Positions 25,936 to 42,500 of a stretch of DNA of 64,000 nt are shown piece after piece (the first letter of the stretch is position 1; every line of letters begins with the position of its first letter). The translations under genes were made by a program, and so were the position numbers. The notes under the pieces were generated by a model that ran no database searches, was not told the origin of the DNA, and saw only the letters and a list, made by a program, of their open reading frames with translations. Location of the stretch: NCBI GenBank assembly GCA_037074765.1, contig JBAMDO010000050.1, positions 62,001-126,000 of the forward strand, written 5' to 3'. Source of the DNA: Mansonella perstans (taxonomy: Eukaryota; Nematoda; Chromadorea; Rhabditida; Onchocercidae).

Positions 25936-27860
25936 GAAGTCTTTTGAAATTTAATTAGAAGCTGTCACTGGATTTATTTGAAGTTTGTTAACTTTGATTC
26001 TTCTCTGTAGAAGATGCCTCCCTAGTTTCGAGCTTTACGTAGAGAACGTACAACTTACATTCAAGAGTACATAAAAAAAATATTTATGTAAATACTGTTA
26101 TGAAAGTTTTGGGAGATTGAACTTGAAGATGAAATCTTTTGCCTAGACGAATGGTTTGGATTATCGATAAATTGATGTTTACTGATGTGGATAAATCTTT
26201 GTAATACAGTTAGCTGAAATATAAAATTTGGTATTCTTGGTTATAGAGAGTTTGTACTAAGATTGACTATACCATAGCACACAGTGATCTGTTTGACTGT
26301 AGACGACTGAAATGCATTAATTGAATTTTGCTGATTGATTTATATTGAATGTTGACTCATTTTGCGACTTTATATAGTGGAAGTTTGTTTAGTTCAATGA
26401 TCTTACGATGACCTCATACATTGAAGTCAACTAGAGATGACTAATGATGTTACCTTCTTCAGAACATATATATGCCGATAACCTCATATAATTTATTTAT
26501 ACTGAAATTATTTATTATACTGATTGACCTCACTGTGTATAAACAACTATTCAAACATAAATAACTTTTATACTGCAATTTCTATTTTTATGAATTTAGT
26601 TGATACAAAATAAAATCCTTTGGTTATTTTTACATTTTTATGTTATATTATTTTGGATTTCAAGATAAATTCTGGCATTATTAATAAGTACAAGATAACT
26701 TCCTCTTCCTTATCGTTGAACAAACATTGTCACATTTTTTTAGCTAAAGAAGTAAACTTTTCTAAAATTTTTAGCTCTCATCTTTGTTTAGTAAACTACG
26801 GGACAGTCATTTTAAAGATATTTATTTATATGAATTGTTAATGATAGGTACAAAACACAATGATAAATTGAGCTGAAATTTGTCAAAAAATAATGATCTA
26901 GAAATGCCTAGCTACGTATTGCTTTTCTGTCCACTTTTTACTGAACGGATTATGCATTCAAACAAAGCATCGAGGTGATAGTATAGAACATTGATGAGGA
27001 GATTTTGCATTGTCATTAAGTGCTGTCTTTTTGAGAATGGCTCGGAAATCAAAATAAATTTGAAATTACATTTCAAAGTAAGTTTCACGGAAGATTTATT
27101 GTCGAGGCAGCAAGTGAAGAAATAGTAGAAAATAAGCAAGTACTAAAATATCCTGGAAATTGTAGGAGAGGGTGATTGAAGAAGATGCAATGATGTATAG
27201 GAAAAGGCAGGAAAAGGAAGAAATATAAAAAGATTTTCGATGTTTTTTGCTATTGGAATTTTTTCCTAAACTTGCTACTGAAGAGGGTTTGCTAAAACCA
27301 TTTCTCACCGCTTCTTCGATGAATAAGAAAAGCATATAAAATTTAACAATGTATATTTGTATTTATTTAAAGTCAAATATTTTGTGGGCAAAGATTTCCG
27401 TAGAAAAAACTTGAAGAGTTTGTAAGAAGGACGGATTAAAAAAAAATTTAAAAAAAAAACCAATTAGCACAGTAATTTCAGTTCAAAAAATTTTTTTAAT
27501 CTACATTTTGCAATTATGGCAAATGATCCTGATTTTATAAGTATAAAACAGCACAAAACAAAACTTCATTTGTTATATTTAAGAAAACGAAAAGTAATGA
27601 TATAATTAATTTGCTTAAGATTAACTCTATGAAGACATTTTTACTTAACAGTCATAACAATTACAATACAGTGAATTTATATCAGGTTTTAATTTCTACA
27701 TCCATTAATAATACCTGAAATGATGTTGCTACCAAAAGCTATTCGGCTGCAAGTTCCATTGTGGAAAATTGGTGCTGAATAAAAGTGCAGTAGCAAACCT
27801 GCCGATCTTTATATCTTTATTGAAAGATATGTTCTTAATATTGCCCTGTAATACTATAGC
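25936..27860. other. intergenic, AT-rich
   Basis: No gene recognised. Short open frames at 26620-26841 and 26912-27335 have no start context, splice partners or familiar sequence. A-rich runs occur near 27440-27470. Confidence 0.45.
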
Positions 27861-28330
27861 ATCATTTACACAAGTTTTTTTTGGGCAGTATTTTCAACAT
27901 GTGAACAAGCGTGACATAGCTTTGATCGGTTTCACAACTATTTTTATTACAGATTTCGCTATCTTTACAAGATATAGCGTTGCTGCTTAACCGAACACAC
28001 AGATACATCGACATTTTTAACTCTCAAACTAATTTGAACATAGCATCTCCTAAGGGTTTTAATTGTGAAAAAATCTTTTCTCCTTTCGCAACGGACGGTG
28101 TTTACGTTTTCACAGAGAAATTATAGTTTGCATGAGCAATAAGAAATTCACGTTGGAAAACATAAAGAAAAAATAATGAAGTCCTTTTATTTCGTTTACA
28201 AATATTGGTGCAAAAATTCATAATTATTCCAACAAGTGTTATGAAAAATTTGCTACAGAAGCAGATCAAAGCTATTTTACGCCTGTTCATATTTTGCAAA
28301 TATTGTCCAGGAAAACTTATGTTTCATATG
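27860..28330. repeat. diverged inverted duplication
   Basis: The plus-strand segment at about 27885-27960 and the reverse complement of about 28235-28312 align over some 75 nt at roughly two-thirds identity, with a shared core of TAGCTTTGATC. The arms are separated by about 270 nt. Both arms translate to similar peptides: FQHVNKRDIALIGFTTIFIT on plus and MQNMNRRKIALICFCSKFFI on minus. This could be a foldback transposon relic or two old head-to-head copies of a membrane-type exon. No ends or target-site duplications are clear. Confidence 0.55.
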
Positions 28331-29090
28331 GAAACCTAACTCATCAATTCCAGTCTGCAAGAGATGCAGGTTGGAGTTGATGAATACCAATCTGTTCCAA
28401 CAGCTTTAAATGCCAAATTTCGACCGACATTAAATAAACCATAACTCCTTACGCAAATACTATTACAGTACTTGGCGACGACTAAAGATCAACAAAATCT
28501 TCGAAGCAAATTTCCTGTTCCGAAATGGCAACTTTTTGGAAACTCTAGATCTGCAACTGCCTGAAATGGACTGATGCTACGTACAACATTTATTGAATCC
28601 AATGATAAATTTATTCAGGACCAAGGAAAGGTATTCGCAAGAAACGCAAAAACTCGGTTTTAGGGAATAGAGGAATTCGTGATTTATTCAAGTCAAAATA
28701 GCTATAGGAAAGCACCACCGATAAAAATTAACAGAGTATGGCCCTAACTACTGCAAAGTGAAAAATTCTTCAAAAAGAAAAGGGACATAAGCTTGGCTAA
28801 CATTCAAAAATATTGGGCAGCACTTTCATCAAAGAAGCATATGTTGTGCACGCCAACTTGAATTTAACAAATAAGGATTAAACACAAAATAAAGAAAACT
28901 GAAAATATAATTTTCACTATGGGGAAAACAATAGGAAAACATTGCATTCGTCATTCATTCCATCAGTTATGTATACAAATAATGGTAATAATGACTGTAA
29001 AGATGAAAATAGTCATACGAATAAATAACTGAAAATAACGCATTAGTAACATGAAAACAGCACAGTATTCGTTGGAGGAAGGCAATGAAT

Positions 29091-33323
<4,233 letters not shown>

Positions 33324-36020
33324 TTACACCAAACAATTTAAACGATCTGATAGCAAGGTTAGCCTAACAGCTGCTTTAATTGAGCCCTGTATTCGTAAGG
33401 AACCATCCAAATAAGCCTTCATCGGCGTTACTTTTTTCTTTAAAATTTTAAACAACAATTCACGGTTCAACCAGAAAATAACATCAGCTGTTGGACTAAT
33501 GCCTTCGCAACAATGCCCACAGCCGTTTTTTAAATCCACATAAAATTGACCAAATTCTGTACAGTTCACTTGAAAGATATATCCTACAGAGGTTACCAAC
33601 TCCTTATCGATAACCATTGTCAAAGAACAGAGAAAACGATCGATATCTAAATTTTCCAAAGAATTATTCAGATCGCATCTCAATTCGCTCTTTTCGCACA
33701 GCTTTTCTCCAGATAAATCATTTTTATTTTTTCTTATATGGCTTTCGATCTGCTGTTGATGTTGTGATTGTTCTTTTTGCTGTTGTAACATGACAAATTC
33801 CTGTGTTGCGCCTAGCATTTCAAGAATTTGAGAACCTAGTTCTGATTTTAACACCTGAAATTCAATAATTCGATTTGTTTCATTTGTTTCCCAAATGAAA
33901 CAAACTTGTTACTTTCTGTACGTATCTTATAGTCATTGGTATACTCACCAAAACTAAAAGTTTTAGTTTACTTTACAAAATAGTTACTAGTCGTATTGTA
34001 GAGGCTTGATTTTTGCTTCACATTTTTGTAGTTGAAACGCGAAAGATTTTCCTCGCTAAAATTCCAAGAGTTCAAATAGGAGTCGTAAAATTGTGATTAT
34101 ATTTATCATTGTCAACACATGATCAAAACCTATCTTATTGAAAGTAGCCAAAGCCATGTTTTCGCCTTCTTTAATCACTTTCACTTCGGATAATTCTACT
34201 TTGGTGATTTCAACACCCCATGCGTTTGTGAGCGCGCCAAGTTCATCCTGTATGAAACGATCGACTGAACTGCTAGTTACTTTAAAATGCAGTATTAAAA
34301 CTTCTGAATGATCTGTTTCATAACTTTCATTCAAAACAGTTTAGTTTTCTTCAATCTAATTACGAGGTTACAAAGAAAAATTATACGGAAAATATCGTAA
34401 AAAGAAGTTGAAGATTTCGTCTATCGTGAATCGTGAAAACTTATTTCTTTGCCATTATCGTCTTATTATACCACGGGATAATAGAATGTTTCAAAATCTT
34501 TCAAGAACCTGCATGTTTTGGCACAGTTGTTTACGACCCGAACTCGATGTAATCTCCGTAACTGGTAGTTTGCAAATCAAGCGATGCAATGTTGCAACAG
34601 ATAAGATACGAGTTGATCGATTTCGTTCTTGTACTGCACAAACTGCTGCCAATGCATCTTTCACCTAAACAGTTTCTCAAAAGTTGTTAACTCTCTTCCG
34701 CTTTCTAACCTGGGTACAGTGGTGACAACAGTAAGGAATTACTGAGGAACGAAAAGTTCTAGAAGTTCAGCAAGCTTCATAGAATTCCAGAAGATTGTGA
34801 AGCATATCCAAGAGGTGCTACAGTTGCACATTAAATGAAGTGAGAACGATATTATTCCTTAGAAAAAGACCCTAAGTACCAGTAACGAAATCATCTTGCA
34901 TAATTCATTCGCTGATCAGATTGGTAGCGATTGATTTTGGTATGTCTTCCGCCAGCTTCCATTACCTCGCTCTTGAAGGAAAAGCAACTCATGCTAAGGA
35001 ATTAATTTTTACTTGCGAGAAAACAGTAGCTCCAAGCTCCACTAGACCCCGATCGGAAGTTATTATTTGCGCAGGCGGTATATTAAATGCATTCACGCGA
35101 AGATCCACTTTTGTGTATGTATCTATACATGGTAGTACTACCGTTGCACCTGGTCCACGTGCTTTTTGCGCTCGACCAAGCCGAAGTATAATGAGACGTT
35201 CAAAATCACCGACAAACTGAAATTAGATTAAAAAGTAAAATTTACTATCATTACGGCATTTTCAGTGGTTCCTTGAGGAATCAAAACTTATCCGACTATT
35301 TAGTACTTATGGGACTAGAACCACATAAGTCAGTTAGTTTCAGTGAAAAACTTGAAGTTACGGATTCAAACAGTCACAAATTGACTAAATACAGGCATTC
35401 GAAAACGATTATCATTTCGATAATCGAAAACGATATACTTCGTGAAGGATGTATTAAACTAACCTTTAGGAAAAAAATAAGGGAGAAAGGAAGCATCATT
35501 AGGAATAGCAGAAATGCCAATACAACAAAAACACGTTCAATAGCGGTGGTATATATATTAAGCGGTGCTTTTTCCATAACTTTTGTCTCGGTAATAGAAT
35601 ACGAATATCGGCAGTATCGTGGACCGACCTGTCAAAAGCAATAAAAATAAGACATTTTATTGCTATGAATTGCATGATACATTCAATATTTCTGAAGATC
35701 TTCCTTGGGACTATCCTGTTAATAGCGCAAACTTCATGGTGTTCAATATTTTTGGAAATCAGAACAGTATATTTTCATAATTACCAAATATATTATAAAC
35801 TTAACGTGGCCTCTTAGGCTACGACTATACTTTGAAGTGAATTTTAAATACTGAAAAACAAAATTCATTAGCCATAATGGCGAACCTGAGTTGGGTAACG
35901 TTTCGGAGCTTCGTATCCCATTTTATCGAGATCATTATATGGAGCATAGGTGAAAGCTGAGCGGTATTTGTAACGCCAGTCCTCCTCTTTCAACGCTTCT
36001 TCATCCGTTTCTTCCGGCAT
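33324..36020 (-). CDS. unc-24: UNC-24/STOML1-like protein, stomatin + SCP2 domains
   Basis: In C. elegans UNC-24 is a membrane protein of the stomatin family that affects UNC-1 placement, locomotion and anaesthetic sensitivity. Six minus-strand exons fit: 36020-35886, 35628-35464, 35216-35013, 34664-34525, 34269-34119 and 33854-33324. They sum to 1326 nt (441 aa). An N-terminal GYEAPKRYPTQ region precedes one hydrophobic hairpin segment (VFVVLAFLLFLMMLPFSLIF, residues about 78-98). The SPFH/stomatin core follows (FERLIILRLGRAQKARGPG, VDLRVNAFNIPP, WGVEITKVELSEVKV). The last exon is an SCP2 sterol-carrier-like domain ending in YLDGSLRIQGSIKAAVRL. This stomatin-plus-SCP2 fusion is specific to UNC-24/STOML1. 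The exon 5 end is uncertain (34119, or 34130 with a shifted acceptor). Confidence 0.95.
33874..33904. repeat. perfect 13-bp hairpin in unc-24 intron
   Basis: TTTGTTTCATTTG at 33874-33886 and its reverse complement at 33892-33904, with a 5-nt loop. It lies just upstream of the SCP2 exon acceptor. Confidence 0.85.
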
Positions 36021-36653
36021 ATTGCCCGAATAACCGATACTGATCCGTAAATTCAGGATCGAAATTGTTTAACTGGACTTGGCTAGATATACGCAACAAT
36101 ACCAGTGAGGAATACTTCCCTACTAATCTATACCAACAAGCCAGCCATCAATAACAACTGCGCAGCCTAGACTAGCAGCTAATAGCGAAAAAAAGACGTA
36201 TGAGGCAGCTGCTGCATTAGCCAGGAAGTGTGTAGTAATTGACTGCCCAGCTAGAAGAAGCTCTCTCGGTGATTTGATCAGATAAATTAGTTCTGAGCAG
36301 AATGCTAAATGAAGATCTTGTGTCTATTACTGAGCGACGCGGGAGATTATTATAATGTATGCATCTCTTGACAATTTTAGCCGTTGCATTTGATTGCTGT
36401 GATGAATATTAATAGTGTACTTTTTAATCTATGATTATAAACACGAAACAATCACATGATAAGTTGTTGCAAAGAAGTAGCAGTCGGAGGGATTTTGCAA
36501 TCAATATTCTGAGAGAACTGACCCGAAAAAAAGCAACTTAAAATGATTGATGAATGCAACTGATGAATAAGAAAATTTTGAATAATTTTTTACTTTAGCT
36601 TTATCATATTTGATCAATTTTGCTTAATTTCGGCACATCCTGAATGGATACTA
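36021..36653. other. spacer between MSP-domain gene and unc-24
   Basis: About 630 bp between two genes on the same strand. No open frame worth calling. It holds the MSP gene 3' end and the unc-24 upstream region. The spacing is longer than a typical C. elegans operon gap, so I would not call an operon. Confidence 0.5.
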
Positions 36654-37941
36654 TCATATTCCAGTCGATTTCTTGTTTTTCTTTGAATTTAAATTTTCTC
36701 CATTCGTTTTCTCGTCACTGTTTTCAGGTAGTAATCGCTCCTTTGCATTTTGAAAAAAGACCTGAAACAATAATGGTTTCATTCGGTAGACATTCACTAC
36801 ACGATCCTTGAACAGTTTAATCAGAAGGGATTAAAGAAATGTTAAGGAGCCAGCAGAGCCCAGGCCCATATATATCGAGGCATTAGGAGACATGCTGCAT
36901 GCACACAATCACGATCGCCTGATCGGTGCAAGATTTAAACGACACGTTTTCACCACTAACATTGGAAGCTTCCTCTTGGATTCATTTGCCTGGCTTGTCC
37001 GTGGTGGCCTAAATACCGAAGATAGACAATGAATTCAGTCAGGTAACTAGTGTGTCGGATAGTTGAATTCTACCAAATCAAATTTAAAATACTAGAACTA
37101 CAAATTTAAAATGAGAAATTCATTAACAGATACTTTCATTCGATGTTCTCCTTGTGGAGGCCCATAATGTTCAGCCCAAGCACCATAGCATGTTGCTCCT
37201 TCTGGTGCTGGTATATGATAAATACCAAAGTGATGCCTGTTGGATTCCGGCACTTGATTGTCAGTGCATCTGCAAAAATCCATTACTAAGCTTTAATTTG
37301 ATCTCACTAAATTTCACATTTATCATACAAAAAAAATGTTTCAATCACTTTTTGATCTATCGTCAAATATTTAAAAACATTTAAAACGATCCAAAAGATC
37401 TTAATTTAAAAAATAACTACCATCTCAAACACAAAGGTAATTTGAAAAATGTTCAATTGGACATAGTTTTTCTTACTCTCTCTTGTTTTAAGTTTGAAAA
37501 GTCTGTTATGCAAAGATTAAAAGTGTTGCTTTTTTTTCTTTACGTAAGGAAATCAGAATAAGCGAGTATGAAAGCAGGAAAATGCTGAACTTATATGTTA
37601 TATCAATGTTAATGGTTTGTCCATAATCGAGGATTCCAGTGGCTGGCTTTATACGAAATAAATCATTCCTTGTACATTTTATTTTGAATGCTTGACGTGA
37701 ATCACTTTTGTTTGTTAGCTTTATAATAGCATGTATTTCGCTTGTAACATCACCAGTAAATGTAAGCTAAAAATTTATTGGTTAGAGAGAGTGTAAACAT
37801 TCCTTTTGTCATTTCTTTCTCATTGCTAAAGCTTTCCTTATGGTAAATAATCATTAAAAAAGAAAAGGAGCGGACTACTTTATCTCTTGGTTCTATCCTG
37901 AGTAAGAAATTACGCTCTGACGCGTTAGGGGTGAATTCCAT
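36654..37941 (-). CDS. single Major Sperm Protein (MSP) domain protein
   Basis: Four minus-strand exons (37941-37879, 37766-37591, 37269-37134, 36761-36654) total 483 nt, 160 aa. The Ig-like MSP fold is clear: LLRIEPRDKLTFTGDV, IIKLTNKSDSRQAFKIKCT, a loop FRIKPATGILDYGQTINI, and the C-terminal HFGIYH and GPPQGEHRMKVFF strands. A short basic, Asn/Lys-rich tail follows. MSP-domain proteins in nematodes include cytoskeletal sperm proteins and VAP-like adaptors. The lack of a transmembrane tail argues against a VAP, and the sequence is too diverged to be a canonical MSP. I chose ATG 37941 because the upstream frame soon meets a stop; an extra 5' exon is possible. The tail exon at 36761 follows a textbook TTGTTTCAG acceptor. 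Confidence 0.88.
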
Positions 37942-38117
37942 GTTATCCCATAAAACAAATTTTGCATTCGCCACACGCAGCCTTCAGTTTAGTTAACAAT
38001 GAAGTGAAGTACTCGTTCTTATGCATTTAATTTTGCTAGAAACAAATTAAGAATTCATTTAATAGTACGTTTAAATTTCCAGCGGATTTTTTTCTTCTTT
38101 TCTGTATAAACTTAGAA

Positions 38118-38375
38118 ATGAGTGGAAAAAAAGAACTGTTAAACGTAACGATGACACTAATGATGATTAGTTGGACTGTTTGTTTAAAGCAATGCTTGCA
38201 ATGCAGACTTTACCAACACAATAAATGTATTCCCAGCAAGTCTCAAAGTGATTTCAGGTTTCATTTGTCCCAGGTTTGTATTTTTTATCAGAGCAATAAC
38301 TAGTTTCAGGATGAAGGAAAATGTGATAACATTATTGCTGAAACAAAAAAGACCATTTATTTTATGTTTCCTTGA
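38118..38375 (+). CDS. candidate small Cys-containing protein, tiny intron
   Basis: ATG at 38118 opens 52 codons with a hydrophobic stretch (MTLMMISWTVCL) and closely spaced cysteines (CLKQCLQCRLYQHNKC), ending at CAG|GTTTGT (donor 38274). A 36-nt segment ending TTTCAG then leads in phase to 22 codons (DEGKCDNIIAETKK...) ending TGA at 38375. It resembles a small secreted Cys-rich protein, but 36 nt is very short for an intron. Unspliced, the frame stops after 61 codons. Further exons downstream are possible. Family unknown. Confidence 0.28.
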
Positions 38376-39200
38376 TTTTTGAAAGAAAGATTTTTGAAAG
38401 ACTTTTAAAAGAATTTCAAAGAATTTCCCAAATTATTGGTAAAAAAATTACCAACTGTTTGAATTATGACAAATGTGGAAATTTGCATGGGAAATTATGG
38501 TAAAGTGTAGCAAAAAATTGTCGCAGACATAATGCTTTACCTTAAAAAAATGATTTTCCAAAAACCGTTGGGGAATGGAATGCGCTACAAATCAGACAAT
38601 CTATAATTATTCTAATTTTGGCCAAAAGCTTAATATGACCATCAAGAATCATTGAAACCACAAATTATTTACGGATGTAAGCAAATAGTTGTCAGCTGAT
38701 AAAGAAGATGATAGAAATAATTTGCGTTAAGCACATTGTTTTTTAGGATTAATAGTTAGTAACAGTCTTCTAATCAGGAATCTCCTTTTTTTCTATTAAA
38801 AACATCAACATTTGCAATAGTTGCTTCCTTCTGCAAATAAATGTCACAGACTGGGCCAAATTAGATTTATGTGTACAAATACTTTATTGCTCTTTCCGAT
38901 AGCAGTACAACCTCCTTTAATGCATTCTTCGCTTAATATGAACCGAATTTCTGTGCAACAATGTGCACAACCTCTAATCCTTTAATTTCAGTTCTCGATT
39001 CCGTGTAATCATTACCCAGGTTTGATTCTGCTTTCAAAGCACTTATTTTCGATTAGATGTAGCATGAACCTTTTTTTATGGAATTTTTTTTCGCAGCTGT
39101 CACATTTCAACAGTCCTCACTGGCTTGTTATCGTATCAACGAGAAAGGCAGAGGAAACTTTTTAAGACGTATGTTAGGAGCTCTCCAATTTCCCAAAATT
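38376..39200. other. intergenic before microsatellite
   Basis: No supported gene. Two short stretches after TTTCAG/CGCAG-like acceptors (38990 and 39096) could be exons but have no phase partners that I trust. Confidence 0.4.
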
Positions 39201-39206
39201 GATTTA

Positions 39207-39386
39207 CACACACACACATACACACACACACACATACACACACACACACACACATACACACACACACACATACACACACACACACATACACACACACACA
39301 CACACATACACACACACACACACATACATACACACACATATACACACACACACATACACACACATATACACACACACATATACACA

Positions 39387-39427
<41 letters not shown>

Positions 39428-39512
39428 ACACGTACACATACACACATACACATACACACACACACACAGATATACACACACAGATATACACATGCATATA
39501 CATACACATATA
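39207..39512. repeat. (CA)n/(TACA) compound microsatellite
   Basis: About 300 bp of alternating CA dinucleotides interrupted at irregular intervals by TACA, TATA, CGTA and GATA units. All apparent reading frames through it (His/Thr-rich on plus, Cys/Val-rich on minus) are by-products of the repeat. This much alternating purine-pyrimidine is Z-DNA-prone and likely length-polymorphic. Confidence 0.98.
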
Positions 39513-42500
39513 CAGACCTTTGTGCTAACTGCTTTAATTCTAATTTAGCTCACTTCAAAAAAACAGAATATATTAATTTTTTTAATTGCATTACTGGTTA
39601 TCCTTCAAAATATTGACGAAAGCTGCTACAGTACGCTGTGACCGAAGATATTCCATGGTATTAATTCAATTTTTCGAGGTTTGTGTGAAGTTCGCTTGTT
39701 TTATGAAAAAGGAACGCTTCATCGTCTTTTACGAAATTTCTTTATAAAGATATAACGCCGATTAAATTTCAAAATTTTCAAATTAGCTAGTTTAAATATG
39801 TTCTGTAATGCTTCTCTTTCGTTCGTAATGTTTTTGTAACAATGCATTAGTGCATGTTGTTTCAAACCTGGCTGACTTACAAATTGCAACGATTACGAGT
39901 TTAAGAATAAACAAAATTTTTTCAAATTCATAAAAAAGAAACTGAAACCTAATCAAGAGATTACATTTCACTATTCTATCTGTAAAATTAGGATGTTGCC
40001 TTAATTGATGTACTTTCGTTTTATATGTTCATCTATTAACTTATCACTTCTTCCCTTATCCTGGAATTAAATAAATGTCTCTAGAATCAGAAATAGGAAG
40101 CCTTAAACCTCGATTAACTACTACCAGTGAATGTGAAGTATAGAAAAGATGAGGAGGCATTAAAATAAGATGAAAAGAAATAATAGACTCTGCAAACAGT
40201 TCTGCTGAGCAATGGTTTGGAAGATGTAATAAACTGATAAGCACATAATCAGAAAGACAAACAGTGTCATTTGGTCCACATCGTATTTCCATGTCGCGCA
40301 ATATCTGCCTCTCACCAAGGTCTTATTGGTGCTTCATCCTCATCGCTTCATTTTATTTTTCCTGTTCAATTAATAGTAATTATAATTTGAGATTTAATTT
40401 CTTCTGAGACATGATGAAACTTACTGAAAAGGATGCATCAAATAGTTTGTGAATCGATTTTTTTTCTTCCCTATTTTTCAAATCCCTTTAATTATTCCAT
40501 GCTTTTTTTCAATCTTATGCTATCCCAAGCAACAATCGTTAATGCTAGTTAACATGTATGTGATATCTTGCAGTAGTTTAGGGATCATAAGTTGATATGG
40601 ACTTTTTGCAAATGAATAATGTATTTATAGGTCTTAGTTTCTTTAATAGGCTTTCACTGACTTTTACTTTTCCACTACTTTTTTGCATAAATGTAGGGTC
40701 CTATTTAACTGTGCAGTTATTTCTCTGATTAATTAAAATATTTCTTCTTGATAGACAGAATCCACAGAATCCATTGTTCTGTCCGTTATTCATAAAGCAG
40801 CTTTAAACGAATGAACGAAAATAAAAATTTCTGCATTATTGATTTTTATAATTTTTAGCAACGTTGCATCAATCAAAAATTTTCTGTCAAATTTGGCGAT
40901 TGAAGGTCATTTTTGTCATATTTAATTGTTAATAACAGTATTATTATTATTATTATTTCAAATAAATATTTTCAGTGCTATTTAAATCGGATCATCTAAA
41001 TCAAACAAAAAACAAGCGTGTAAAAGGTACAAATGAAAGCAACCAGTAAGATTAGTGATTTAAAAAAGAAAATTAATAGTGCTACGAGCTGAAGAAAGGG
41101 ACCAAACAAAGACATAGCATTTAGAATGATGTGACCTTAGCAGTAAACCATCGCCAAATTTGATTTATTGGAATAGGCAAATATTTGTGCTGTTGCAGCA
41201 GAGGCACATCATTTGAGCGAGGATTTATTATTCCTTTCCTAATTATAGTAACAGATAATATTAGGTGGTCAACGCAACAAGCTGATGATTGTATCATGTG
41301 GTAGCTTGCTATATCAATAGCAATGATGACAATGGTCAATTTTTATTTCTTGATGTAGCATTTTTGTTTTAATCAACTGTATTGTGGATGAAATCATGAA
41401 ACACACTAAAATTCGAAGTTCAAGCTTCTTGAATCCACATCCAACAATAATATTCAATAGCTGCAGTTGTCTCAGAGTTATGTTTTTTATCAGTTGATGT
41501 ACACGTGACAAAGAGCGAATAAGGAAATTGTGTAAGCAAAAATATGTAAGAAAAAAGAACTACTGCTTGAGTTATTTGTCTATTTGACAATGTTTGTTTC
41601 AGGGTAATGCATTAAAATTATATAAGGGATCACCAATGATGCCAGATTTCGCTTATTCAGCATGATGAATTGTCTTATTATTTGCAGAAAAGTGACAAAT
41701 TACATCATTTCCAGTAGCTGTAATGGTGTTATATAAATGGAAACTTAGATAACTTTTAAGAACATTCCATTCTTTTGTCCTGGAAAAAAACGTTTTCAAT
41801 ACTATCAGTTATATTTTGTATTTGTCTGTATTAAGAAATTATTACTGAGTGATATTATGTCTGCCGTGCGTATTTCAATTATACTAATCAGGATTTCTTT
41901 CAGCGCTATTGTAATTGTTGCATAATCGTTTGTCAAGTTCTGGAAGTTTACTATCATTTTAATCTTCTCGCAATTACTGTTGTTGAATAATTATCAATGT
42001 TCGCTTTTTCTAGTCACTCAAAATAATTCCTCTTTTCAATTTAAAACATTTTCCCATTGATCATTATTTCATTTAAACTCCAAATATGAAATCAAATTTT
42101 TTTTTGAAGTTCTCCATCACATGGTTATAAAAGCAGTCCTCTCTTCTTATCATCAAATTGTCCAAGCTATGCGGACATTTTTTGAAATAAAATTTGTAGA
42201 AGTAAGAGATGAGTGGTCGTCTGGTAAATGTATGTAGGTTACTTTGTAGTTCTCAGCTGGTTTACTTCCCTTAATTCATCTCATCTCATTCATATTAAGA
42301 TAACGTACATCACTTACCATGATTTCAATTCTACTTCTTTCCATATCCTTCTCATTTCTTATACACTTTTGAAATTTCCCGAAGTATAATGTTTTTTGAT
42401 TAACATATGGTGCTGATCTTATTTTCGAACAAAACAGTTAATTTAACGTATTTCATATTTCTTCTCCACTAATTCGTAAAACATCCTTATCTTCATTTTA

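Noticed and set aside
36982..37008. Alternative last exon of the MSP-domain gene (ATTDKPGK then stop)
   Set aside because: It fits phase and has an acceptor, but joining to 36761 restores the expected KVFF strand of the MSP fold and a longer tail, so the downstream exon was preferred. It could still be an alternative end.
36000..38000. Operon of MSP-domain gene and unc-24
   Set aside because: Same strand, but the gap is about 630 bp and the expected expression patterns differ; no evidence of SL2-type linkage.
39128..39548. Several long frames on both strands (His/Thr or Cys/Val repeats)
   Set aside because: All are created by the CA microsatellite.
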